From: JAVJUV01 sp047314965
GTDB taxonomy: Bacteria; Pseudomonadota; Alphaproteobacteria; Rhodobacterales; Rhodobacteraceae
NCBI RefSeq assembly: GCF_047314965.1
Contig: NZ_JBLBVK010000055.1
Coordinates: 1 to 64,000 of the forward strand
Direction: 5' to 3'
DNA: 64,000 bases
The translations under genes and the position numbers were made by a program. This document shows, in pieces, positions 8,566-16,525 of the stretch (position 1 is the first letter of the stretch; every line of letters starts with the position of its first letter). Under the pieces are notes generated by a model. The model was not told where the DNA came from, searched no databases, and saw only the letters and a list, made by a program, of their open reading frames with translations.

Positions 8566-9000
8566 ATGACCGTAGCAAGATACCTGACCGAGACATTTGC
8601 CGTCGCACCCCAGATTGCGATCGAAGACCTGGCCGACCTGAAGGCCCAGGGGTTCAAGACGATCGTCTGCAACCGGCCTGACGGCGAAGTCCCCGAGGAA
8701 CTGAGTGCCGCCAACATGGAGCGCGCCTGCAGGGAACTGGGGCTCGAATTCGTGATGAACCCGCTCAGCCATGGTTCGCTTTCGCCGGACCATATCGAAA
8801 TCCAGCGGCGGGCAGCCACGTCGGACGGCCCGGTCCTGGCCTATTGCGCTTCCGGCAACCGCTCCAGCATCCTCTGGGGGCTGGCGATGGCGGGAACACA
8901 CACGACTGAAGATATCCTTAACCGCACGACCGCTGCCGGCTACAATCTTCAGGCCCTCGTGCCGCAACTGGACGCAATCGCCGCACGCAGCGCCGGCTAG
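8566..9000 (+). CDS. TIGR01244/DUF442 family sulfurtransferase-like protein
   Basis: 144-residue protein of the DUF442 family, which has a phosphatase/rhodanese-like active loop. The loop YCASGNRSS (about residues 93-101) has the Cys-x4-Arg form expected for sulfur transfer. In some organisms this domain is fused to the Blh persulfide dioxygenase; here it is the fourth gene of the same operon, eight bases after pmpB. A role in handling persulfide sulfur is therefore likely, though the direct substrate is unknown. Its stop overlaps that of the convergent FliM/N-like gene. Confidence 0.82.
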   Translation: MTVARYLTETFAVAPQIAIEDLADLKAQGFKTIVCNRPDGEVPEELSAANMERACRELGLEFVMNPLSHGSLSPDHIEIQRRAATSDGPVLAYCASGNRSSILWGLAMAGTHTTEDILNRTTAAGYNLQALVPQLDAIAARSAG

Positions 9001-10049
9001 TCGGGAAGATCCGGCAGGTCAGGAAGCTCTGGCAGATCGGGAAAGTCGGGCAACTCCGGCAGATCGGAAAGGCCCGGCATGTCAGAGGTGCCCCCGTTCT
9101 TGTTGGGCACCACCCGCGAGGCGGCTGGCAAGGCGGCACCCAGAAAGTCACTTGTGCCCGGACCGGGAAGGCTCGGCCCAGCTGACGGTTCCTGTCCAAG
9201 CAGCCGCACGGCCTTCTTGCCGCCCGCTTGCCCCAGCCGGGCGGTGGCGACCTGTTCGCCCTCGTGGCCCTCGACCGAGACGGCCTGAAGCGCCGTGATC
9301 GGCACCTCCAGCACATCGCCCAGCGCCAGTCCCGAGACCTGCCCCAGCGTGGAGGGCAATCGGGTCAGCACCACAGACAATTTCGTTCGCGTCTCGACTA
9401 TCGCTCCGCAAAACTCCTCGGCAAGCCCCTTGTTCGCCTGTCCCTGATACGGCTTCGGCACCGGAATTGCGAAGAGCAGCCGCCCCGTCTTCGCGCCTCC
9501 CGCCAACTCCAGCGTAACCTGCAGAGTGCGAAACTCGCCGGGGTCCAGCGCAAGATCGGCAGCCCGCGCATTCGCAACCGTTCCCGCCCGATAGTGATCC
9601 GCGAAAGGCACTCGGTCGGCGATCTCCTGATGTCCGGCCTCGGTCTTGGCGGTCGAAATCCACCGGTCGACGATGTCGCTTGCCACGATACCATCCGTGC
9701 GGGTCGGCACCCGATCGGTCGGCTCGCCGCTCGACACGCGACCGGACATCTGCATCTCGATCAGAGCAGAGAGCAAAGCGGGAGACAGGACGCAAAGACC
9801 GGGGGACCGCTTGTCGGACTTCATCATGTAGACAAGATCATGGGGCGTCAGCGCCGCGATCACGTCGGCTTTGTTCTGCTGTGCCGGCGTGACTTCGATC
9901 ACCATGACCTGCAACCCCAGCAGCTCTTCCGCATCGCGTGGCATGGTCTTGGCCAGCATATGCTGCAAAGCGCCCTGGCCCGGCACCGTCGGAGGTCGGG
10001 GGGGCGCCAGCTTCCGGCGCATGACGGTCTGGGCGTCGGTCTCGGGCAT
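8997..10049 (-). CDS. FliM/FliN (SpoA-domain) family protein, orphan
   Basis: 350-residue protein. Residues about 85-230 resemble the FliM middle domain (the run SPALLSALIEMQ near residue 92), and residues about 235-295 look like a SpoA/FliN C-ring domain (LGDVLEVPI then a glycine-containing strand). The last 25 residues are a low-complexity tail of repeated Leu-Pro-(Asp/Glu). The start at 10049 is chosen because it has a CAGGAAT site and because the longer frame would overlap the kinase gene by 50 bases. No other flagellar or type III secretion gene is in the window. It is the last gene of the kinase/ScfR strand, so it could be a receptor for that pathway; this is inference. Confidence 0.65.
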   Translation of the reverse strand: MPETDAQTVMRRKLAPPRPPTVPGQGALQHMLAKTMPRDAEELLGLQVMVIEVTPAQQNKADVIAALTPHDLVYMMKSDKRSPGLCVLSPALLSALIEMQMSGRVSSGEPTDRVPTRTDGIVASDIVDRWISTAKTEAGHQEIADRVPFADHYRAGTVANARAADLALDPGEFRTLQVTLELAGGAKTGRLLFAIPVPKPYQGQANKGLAEEFCGAIVETRTKLSVVLTRLPSTLGQVSGLALGDVLEVPITALQAVSVEGHEGEQVATARLGQAGGKKAVRLLGQEPSAGPSLPGPGTSDFLGAALPAASRVVPNKNGGTSDMPGLSDLPELPDFPDLPELPDLPDLPD

Positions 10050-10110
10050 GAAATTCCTGGCAGAACGTTTTCCGCCGTCATCGCCCGATAAGGTTACGAT
10101 AGGGTTAGGC

Positions 10111-12792
10111 TCAGGCCGCTTCGGCGCGCCTGTGGGGAAGCGTGACGCGGAACGCGGCACCGCCCTGCCCCGGCAGATAGGTGATCGCGCCGCCCAGCCG
10201 GTTCATCACTTCGCGCGAAATCGCAAGTCCCAGACCCGCACCGCCTGCAGCGCGATGATCCGTGCCGCGCGCGAACTTCTCGAAAATGAGCTGCTGCGCG
10301 TCTCTCGGGATTCCCTTTCCGTTGTCGATGAAATCCACAACCCGGCGTCCTGCGATATCGCGCACCAAGATTCGCAACGACGGCGCCTCGGCATCGCAGT
10401 ATTTCTGCGCGTTCGAAATCAGATTGATGAAGACCTGAGACAGCCGGTCGCTGTCGGTGAACAGCACGATGCGTTCCTTGGCACGCTCACGCTCAATGGC
10501 CAGTGCCGGTGTCAGATCGCGCTTTTCGGTCGCTGAAACGGCGCGGTCCAGGATATTCTCAAGAAAATCTTCCCGCTCATTCAGAACGACCTGCCCATTC
10601 TCCAGAACGCTGAGATCAAGCAGATCGTCGAGAAGCCGCGTCAGGCGGATCGCTTCATCATGGATGATCTGACTGTAGCGGCGCCGGTCATCCGCGCTCA
10701 TCTGCTCGCCGCCCATCAGGATTTCGCTGAAAGAGCGGATCGAGGTCATGGGCGTCCTCAGTTCGTGGCTGATCTGGCTGAGGAAAGCGTCCTTCTGCAC
10801 GGAAAGGGCCATGAGTTTCTCGTTGGCCTCGCGCAACTGTCGCGCCGTTCGCCCCAGTTCGGCCGACTTGGCCTCGAGCTGGTTCGAGTATTCCAGGATC
10901 TGCTGAGCCTCGTCGGCAACCTTCATCAGATCTTCCACCGATACCGACACACCGCCGGTCAACTGCGCGATCATCGCATGTGCTGTGGCCGCTCCGACTG
11001 ACCCCGCCAATTCGCGTTCCAGCCGCTCCAGGAATTCCGGGGTCACATCAGGCAGAAAACCCTGCTTGCCCTGGGCCGAAGCCTCGGCAACGAACAACGC
11101 CTGCGCTTCGGACGCCCCCATGATGCGCTGCGACATCATCAGCAGGTCTTCGGCCTCGGCAATCCCACCCTGCCAGCCGCCCGCGCTTTCCGCGTAGCGC
11201 AGGATATTGACGAAGGTCGCGCCCTGAACCCGTTCCAGAGGGTTCGGGAAGGTCAGAAGCGACACAACCAGAAAGGCGGTCGTATTCAGAAGGATCGACC
11301 AGAACACCGAGTGCACCAATGGGTCCATGCCTTCGATGCCGAAAAGCGCCTGCGGCCTTAGAAGCTCGAAACCGAACGGTCCGGCAGCGAAAACCGAGGA
11401 CGACAGAACCGCGCCCTGCCCGAAACTCGGCAGGAAGGAGGTCCAGAGCCAGACCGCGAATCCCACGCTGATCCCCGCGGCCGCTCCCCAGCGCGTGGCG
11501 CCGCGCCAGAAGATACCGCCCAGAAGCGATGGCAGGATCTGCGCCACGCCGGCAAAGGACACCAGCCCGATCGCCGCCAGCGCGGCACCGCCGCCCGATA
11601 GTCTGAAGTAAAGATAGCCCAGCGCCAGGATGCCCGCGATCGACAGCCTTCGCGACAGCAGCACGACGTGGCGGACATCTCCGGTGATGGTCGCGCCGCC
11701 CTGCCGCGCGTTCAGCCAGATCGGCATCACGATATGGTTCGACACCATGGTAGAAAGCGCGATGGCCGCCACGATCACCATCGAGGTGGCTGAGGAAAAC
11801 CCGCCAAGAAAGGCCAGCGTCGCCAGCGCCCCCTGATCGAAGGCGAGAGGGAGTGTCAGAACGAAAAGGTCCGGGTTCGATCCCTCGGGCAACACCGCCA
11901 GGCCGACGACAGCGATAGGGGCGACGAACAGGCTCATCAGCATAAGGTAGGCGGGGAACGCCCAGCTTGCCGTGGACAGGTGGCGCTCGTCCGAGTTCTC
12001 GACGACCATCACCTGGAACATGCGCGGCAGACAAAGGAACGCGACAGCCGAGAGGAAGACCAGCGTCAGCCACCGGTCAGGTCTCAGGTCCCAGACAGCG
12101 ATCGGCGCCTCTTCGATACGCGCCATCGTTTCGCTCACTCCGCCGCCGACCGAAAAGACGACAAAAACCCCTACGGCCAGCAGCGCGACCAGCTTGACCA
12201 CCGCCTCGACGGCGATCGCCATGACGACGCCATGGTGCCTTTCGTTCGCATCGAGGTTGCGCGTGCCGAAAATGATGGTGAACACAACAAGGCCCGCTGC
12301 CATCAGCAGTGCGGTATCCCAGCCGCCCTCATCAGCCAGCCCCCGCCCCGAAAAGACGTCGAAACTCAACGCCACCGACTGAAGCTGAAGTGCAATGTAG
12401 GGAGTGGTGCCGACGACGGCCAGAAGCGTGACCAGAACGCCAAGCAGGTTCGATTTTCCGAAGCGTGACGAAATGAGGTCCGCAATGGAGGTGATCCGCT
12501 CCGTCCGCCCGATCCGCACCAATCGGCGCAGAAGGCTCCACCAGGCCAGCATGACCAGCGTGGGGCCCAGGTAGATCGTGATGAACTCAAGCCCCGAGCG
12601 CGCGGCGTAGCCCACCGCACCGTAGAAGGTCCATGCTGTGCAGTAGATCGACAGGGACAGCGTGTAGACCAGCGGCGCGCGGACCCAGCCGACGCGTCCG
12701 CGCTCCGCGCGCTTGTCGGCCCAGAATGCCACCGCGAACAGCAACACGACATAGGCCAGGCAGATGACGATCAGCAAGTTGAAGGACAACAT
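10111..12792 (-). CDS. sodium/solute symporter-fused sensor histidine kinase (CrbS/CbrA/MxtR type)
   Basis: 893 residues. The first about 500 form a sodium:solute symporter (SSS/SLC5) domain with about 13 helices. A STAC-like linker follows (about 550-615, with ERELAGSVGAATAHAM), then a coiled coil and a complete kinase core: H-box SHELRTPMTS with His at about 676, N-box around Asn 794, DNGKG near 823 and GLGL near 853. No PAS domain is visible, unlike CbrA. In Vibrio and Pseudomonas such kinases (CrbS, MxtR) control acetyl-CoA synthetase, and acs lies on the other side of this block. It is three bases after the small membrane protein and in one operon with the receiver protein. Confidence 0.9.
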   Translation of the reverse strand: MLSFNLLIVICLAYVVLLFAVAFWADKRAERGRVGWVRAPLVYTLSLSIYCTAWTFYGAVGYAARSGLEFITIYLGPTLVMLAWWSLLRRLVRIGRTERITSIADLISSRFGKSNLLGVLVTLLAVVGTTPYIALQLQSVALSFDVFSGRGLADEGGWDTALLMAAGLVVFTIIFGTRNLDANERHHGVVMAIAVEAVVKLVALLAVGVFVVFSVGGGVSETMARIEEAPIAVWDLRPDRWLTLVFLSAVAFLCLPRMFQVMVVENSDERHLSTASWAFPAYLMLMSLFVAPIAVVGLAVLPEGSNPDLFVLTLPLAFDQGALATLAFLGGFSSATSMVIVAAIALSTMVSNHIVMPIWLNARQGGATITGDVRHVVLLSRRLSIAGILALGYLYFRLSGGGAALAAIGLVSFAGVAQILPSLLGGIFWRGATRWGAAAGISVGFAVWLWTSFLPSFGQGAVLSSSVFAAGPFGFELLRPQALFGIEGMDPLVHSVFWSILLNTTAFLVVSLLTFPNPLERVQGATFVNILRYAESAGGWQGGIAEAEDLLMMSQRIMGASEAQALFVAEASAQGKQGFLPDVTPEFLERLERELAGSVGAATAHAMIAQLTGGVSVSVEDLMKVADEAQQILEYSNQLEAKSAELGRTARQLREANEKLMALSVQKDAFLSQISHELRTPMTSIRSFSEILMGGEQMSADDRRRYSQIIHDEAIRLTRLLDDLLDLSVLENGQVVLNEREDFLENILDRAVSATEKRDLTPALAIERERAKERIVLFTDSDRLSQVFINLISNAQKYCDAEAPSLRILVRDIAGRRVVDFIDNGKGIPRDAQQLIFEKFARGTDHRAAGGAGLGLAISREVMNRLGGAITYLPGQGGAAFRVTLPHRRAEAA

Positions 12793-12795
12793 GGG

Positions 12796-13068
12796 TCAGC
12801 CCTCGCCGGTCGGCCGTTTCCCGGCCTCGCCCTGAGCGGGCTCGGTCGTGCCCAGATAGTGCGACAATGCGGCCGCCACGAGAACCAGCAGCCCCCAGAC
12901 GACGAAAAGATACACGATGCCGCCCGAGGTGGTGGCATCCCTGGACCAGAGAATCGGCAGCAAGACCAGAACGAGCCCGAAGAACGGAAGGAACTTCGCG
13001 GCATCCCCGATCCGGCGCCTTCGATAGCTTTGCCGCTCGAGGAAGACCGGTTCGGGCCGTCGCGCCAT
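12796..13068 (-). CDS. small two-helix membrane protein of the kinase operon
   Basis: 90-residue protein with an arginine-rich N-terminal region (residues 1-25), two hydrophobic helices (about 26-41 and 48-70) and a polar tail. Its ATG overlaps the stop of the receiver gene (ATGA) and its stop is three bases before the kinase start, so the three are translationally coupled. Small membrane proteins are also found before CbrA-type kinases in other bacteria, which suggests an accessory subunit for the symporter domain. Homology to those is not demonstrated here. Confidence 0.7.
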   Translation of the reverse strand: MARRPEPVFLERQSYRRRRIGDAAKFLPFFGLVLVLLPILWSRDATTSGGIVYLFVVWGLLVLVAAALSHYLGTTEPAQGEAGKRPTGEG

Positions 13069-13433
13069 CAGCCAGCCAGCTCCCGCACAGTAGCCAGGAT
13101 CTCGTTATTCGCAAAAGGCTTCGTCATGAACCGGGTTGCCCCAAGCTTTTCAGCAAGCTCGCGGTCCTTTTTCTGGCCCCGTGCGGTCAGCATCAGAACC
13201 GGCAATTGCCCAAGACCGGCGTCACCGCGCAAATCGTGCAGGATGTCATACCCCGAACGGTTCGGAAGCATGACGTCCAGAATCACGACATCGGGCGCAC
13301 GGCTTCGGATTGTCTCCAACGCGGTACTGCCGTCCGAGTGGGTGTCCACGCGAAACCCCTCCCGAGAAAGGATGAATCGAATGGCTTCGATGATGTTCGG
13401 CTCGTCTTCGATCAGAAGGACCCGTCCGGGCAT
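13068..13433 (-). CDS. receiver-only response regulator
   Basis: 121-residue CheY-like receiver with no output domain. The acidic pair is at residues 10-11 (IEDE), the phosphorylated aspartate at 53 (VVILDVMLP), threonine in LTARG and lysine in FMTKPFAN. The start at 13433 is preceded by a GGGGAGGGG site; the longer reading has none. Since it lacks a DNA-binding domain, the signal from the kinase must pass to another protein. The XRE regulator just upstream and the FliM/N-like protein at the end of the operon are candidates by position only. Confidence 0.88.
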   Translation of the reverse strand: MPGRVLLIEDEPNIIEAIRFILSREGFRVDTHSDGSTALETIRSRAPDVVILDVMLPNRSGYDILHDLRGDAGLGQLPVLMLTARGQKKDRELAEKLGATRFMTKPFANNEILATVRELAG

Positions 13434-13517
13434 CGCCAATCCCCTCCCCTGGACAGACGAACGCATGCATTATCGGGACTATTGCCCGACTGAACACCAC
13501 TGTCAAAAGACTAGCGG

Positions 13518-14870
13518 TCAAATCGCTGATTTTTCCTGCACTTCAGCGACCGCCGGAAGCTCTCTCCGAGCGACCAGCGACGGTTCGCGGCGTGCGGGGC
13601 AGCGTGGTTGCGCACAAATGCGGCAACTCGTTCCCACACCGACCGCCGCCTCGCCCTCGCCAAGACCCTGCCTTGGCGACAACAGCATCCATGCCTCGAC
13701 CACGCTGGGACCGTCGAAACCTGAGGGATGATCGACCTCGGCCACCGCCCAAGCGGTAAAGGCGGCCTCGTCCCGGCCGCTCATGATCAGCGTCTGACGG
13801 ACGGGCTGCATCGGCCGCTGCAACGCCTGGAACAGAGGCCACAGCGGACAGGCCGCACCGTACCGCGGCAGATCGAAACCGCTGATCGGTTTGCGGAAAA
13901 CCAGCGTCCCGGAGCCATCGCAGGCGACGAGACCCCGGGGCGACCCATCCGGGAAAGCCCTGGCAGGTAAGGTGGAAAGCCTCCTGAAGATGACGGAGAG
14001 GGATACACCAAAGCGGGCAGCCAATTGCGCCGGATCTCCGTTCCACACCTCGACAGCGGATCGCAACGCCTCCTGCGGCACCGCCGCGGCATCAAGGGCA
14101 TACTGCTCCAGGAAAGCCTGAGCCAGGTGACGGGACGCTGCCGAGACCAAAGCGTCGGAAGCGTCGACAATGCCTTGCGTGTCCGCTGCGGCGTCCTGTT
14201 CCAGCTCCGGAACGGACCAGCCTGTCCCCTCCAACCATACTTCAAGCTCTTCCTGCGGAAGGCTCATCCCTCGCTCGACATCGGCTCCGGCATCCAGGTA
14301 GGACACCAGCTGCTCGGCGCTCTGTGCCAATCTCCGGCTGTCTTCAAGGATGTTGCGGTGGAACCGAGCCTGCCATTCCGGCGCGATTTCCCCGCCATCG
14401 GCGAGGATCGCACTGGCCGAGCGGATCGCCGTGACGCTGGACAGGACATCGTGCAGCGACGCCGAGAGAAACGGGTCGTGGGTCAGTCTGTCATTCAATC
14501 CTTCGACCACGCGCTCAAGACGCTGCGCCTCGCGGTGTTGGGCCTCAACCAGCCGCGCCCAGCCCGGAAAACGTCCGGCGAAGTCTTCGGCCCTGTCCGT
14601 CTCGGCCCCGGTATCCGGGTGCCGGGACGCGGCGCTTTCGACCGACGATGTCAGCGCCCTCTCGGCCCCTTCGCTCAAACTGGCGGGATCGACATTCAGC
14701 GAGCGCGCAAGACGATTCAGCAGCGCGCCGCCGATCTTGCGGCGGTTGTGTTCGATGAGGTTGAGGTAGCTGGCCGAAATGTCGCACCTGCGCGCCAACT
14801 CGGCCTGACGCAGCCCCCGGTCAAGCCGCAACGAGCGGATTCTAGAGCCGGTCAACTGCCGCGTGTTCAC
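13518..14870 (-). CDS. ScfR/RamB-like XRE transcriptional regulator (short-chain acyl-CoA regulator family)
   Basis: 450 residues. An N-terminal XRE helix-turn-helix (about 7-62, LRQAELARRCDISASYLNLI) is followed by a segment that resembles a histidine-kinase dimerisation helix pair (about 135-190, with SLHDVLSSVTAIRSA). A C-terminal DUF2083-type sensor domain ends in the cysteine cluster CRICAQPRCPARREPS. This domain order is found in regulators of short-chain fatty acid metabolism such as RamB. It is divergent from the ABC-acs operon and upstream of the two-component genes on its own strand, so it most likely controls one or both. Confidence 0.82.
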   Translation of the reverse strand: MNTRQLTGSRIRSLRLDRGLRQAELARRCDISASYLNLIEHNRRKIGGALLNRLARSLNVDPASLSEGAERALTSSVESAASRHPDTGAETDRAEDFAGRFPGWARLVEAQHREAQRLERVVEGLNDRLTHDPFLSASLHDVLSSVTAIRSASAILADGGEIAPEWQARFHRNILEDSRRLAQSAEQLVSYLDAGADVERGMSLPQEELEVWLEGTGWSVPELEQDAAADTQGIVDASDALVSAASRHLAQAFLEQYALDAAAVPQEALRSAVEVWNGDPAQLAARFGVSLSVIFRRLSTLPARAFPDGSPRGLVACDGSGTLVFRKPISGFDLPRYGAACPLWPLFQALQRPMQPVRQTLIMSGRDEAAFTAWAVAEVDHPSGFDGPSVVEAWMLLSPRQGLGEGEAAVGVGTSCRICAQPRCPARREPSLVARRELPAVAEVQEKSAI

Positions 14871-14920
14871 GCTAAACCTCCATATTTTTCAATGCGTTTC
14901 TGCCAGCGCAAGAAAATTTC

Positions 14921-14998
14921 TTTACAGAATATAACACATCTTTGTGTATATGTTTACAGAAAAAACTTTTGACCACATGGCCTTGTTGAAAAGTTTTC
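14921..14998. promoter_or_regulatory. candidate operator region of the ScfR/ABC-acs divergent promoter
   Basis: This AT-rich stretch contains a direct repeat TTTACAGAA at 14921-14929 and 14953-14961, exactly 32 bases apart (about three helical turns). The small inverted repeat ACACA/TGTGT lies between them, and the perfect palindrome GAAAAGTTTTC is at 14988-14998. It lies between the XRE regulator and the binding-protein gene, where operators for both directions should be. Which protein binds is inferred. Confidence 0.5.
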
Positions 14999-15098
14999 TT
15001 ACTAAGCGCGATAAATAAGGCACCTTGTAAAGGTCCGGCCGTCTGTGGAGGAGCGGCTGCTCCGCCATCGGGCCGGAATTTCCAAATGGGAGGACTAT

Positions 15099-16448
15099 AT
15101 GTCGAAATCCAACATTACACGTCGCGGCGTCATGAAGACCAGTGCGGCAGTCGGCGCGGGTCTCGCTCTGCCGACGATCTTCACCTCTCGGGTGAACGCT
15201 ATGACCAACGAGCCCACAGGCTCGACGGTCACGCTGGGCTTCAACGTGCCCCAGACCGGCCCTTACGCCGAAGAAGGCCTTGACGAACTGCGCGCGCAGG
15301 AGCTGGCGGTTCAGCACCTGAACGGCGAAGGCGACGGCGGCATGCTGAACACCTTCTCGTCCAAGGTTCTCGACGGCACCGGCATCCTGGGCAAGAAAGT
15401 CCAGTTCGTCACCGGCGACACCGCCACCAAGTCGGACGTCGCCCGCGCCGCCGCGCAGTCGATGATCCAGAAGGACGGCGTCACGATGATCAACGGCGGC
15501 TCGTCCTCGGGCGTGGCCATCGCGGTTCAGGGCCTCTGCCAGGAAGCTGGCATCATCTTCATGGCCGGCCTGACCCACTCCAACGACACAACCGGCAAGG
15601 ACCGGAAAGCCAACGGCTTCCGCCACTTCTTCAACGGCTACATGTCCGGTGCTGCTCTGGGTCCGATCCTTCAGAAAGAGCTCGGCAGCGATCGTCGCGC
15701 CTACCACCTGACCGCCGACTACACCTGGGGCTGGACCCAGGAAGAATCGATGATCGGCGCGACCGAAGCGATGGGCTGGGAAACCGCCAACAAGGTGCTG
15801 ACGCCGGTCGGCGCAGGCGACTTCTCGTCCTACATCACGCCGGTTCTGAACTCCGGTGCAGACGTGCTGGTCCTGAACCACTACGGCGGCGACATGGTCA
15901 ACTCGCTGACCCAGGCCGTTCAGTTCGGCCTCAAGGACGCTCAGGTCAACGGCAAGGACTTCGCCATCGTCGTTCCGCTCTACTCGGAACTGATGGCTGC
16001 CGGTGCCGGCGAGAACATCAAGGGCGTGCTCGGCTCGATGAACTGGAACTGGCAGCTGCCGGATGCCGGCACTCAAGCCTTCGTCAAGTCGTTCGGTGAA
16101 AAGTACGGCCGTCCGCCGTCAAACTCGGCACACACCTGCTACGTGCAGACCCTGCTTTACGCAGACGCCGTGACCCGCGCCGGCTCGTTCGAGCCCTGTG
16201 CGGTGGTCGAAGCCCTGGAAGGCTTCGAGTTCGACGGTCTGGGCAACGGCCCGACGCTTTACCGCGCCGAAGACCACCAGTGCTTCAAGGACGTGCTCGT
16301 CGTGCGCGGGGCCGAGAACCCGACCACCGAATACGACACGCTTGAAATCGTCGAAGTCACGCCGGTGGCACAGGTCACCTATCCGCCCGACCACCCGATG
16401 TTCGGTGGACCGGAAGCCTCGCTCGGCGAGTGCAACAACGGCGCGTGA
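15099..16448 (+). CDS. branched-chain-type ABC transporter substrate-binding protein, Tat signal
   Basis: 449-residue periplasmic binding protein of the LivK/type I family. The N-terminus carries a twin-arginine signal (TRRGVMKTSAAVGAGLALP, about residues 6-25), so it is exported folded. The start at 15099 has a GGGAGG site; 18 upstream in-frame codons lack one. Family features include the early GFNVPQTGPYAEEG ligand-loop region and INGGSSSG near residue 130. It heads a five-gene ABC operon that continues into acs and is divergent from the ScfR-like regulator, so the ligand may be a short-chain acid rather than an amino acid. That is inference from context. Confidence 0.85.
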   Translation: MSKSNITRRGVMKTSAAVGAGLALPTIFTSRVNAMTNEPTGSTVTLGFNVPQTGPYAEEGLDELRAQELAVQHLNGEGDGGMLNTFSSKVLDGTGILGKKVQFVTGDTATKSDVARAAAQSMIQKDGVTMINGGSSSGVAIAVQGLCQEAGIIFMAGLTHSNDTTGKDRKANGFRHFFNGYMSGAALGPILQKELGSDRRAYHLTADYTWGWTQEESMIGATEAMGWETANKVLTPVGAGDFSSYITPVLNSGADVLVLNHYGGDMVNSLTQAVQFGLKDAQVNGKDFAIVVPLYSELMAAGAGENIKGVLGSMNWNWQLPDAGTQAFVKSFGEKYGRPPSNSAHTCYVQTLLYADAVTRAGSFEPCAVVEALEGFEFDGLGNGPTLYRAEDHQCFKDVLVVRGAENPTTEYDTLEIVEVTPVAQVTYPPDHPMFGGPEASLGECNNGA

Positions 16449-16456
16449 CGCCTTTC

Positions 16457-16481
16457 GGGACGGGCGATCATCGCCCGTCCC
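16457..16481 (+). terminator. intercistronic stem-loop after the binding-protein gene
   Basis: An 11-base perfect stem (16457-16467 with 16471-16481) closes a 3-base loop directly after the binding-protein stop. Only two T residues follow, so it is not a typical strong terminator. It more likely lets some transcripts stop or be processed here, giving more binding protein than permease. Confidence 0.6.
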
Positions 16482-16525
16482 TTCCGCCCGATGGGGCGAC
16501 TTCCGCAACGAATTAATAGGGTGGA

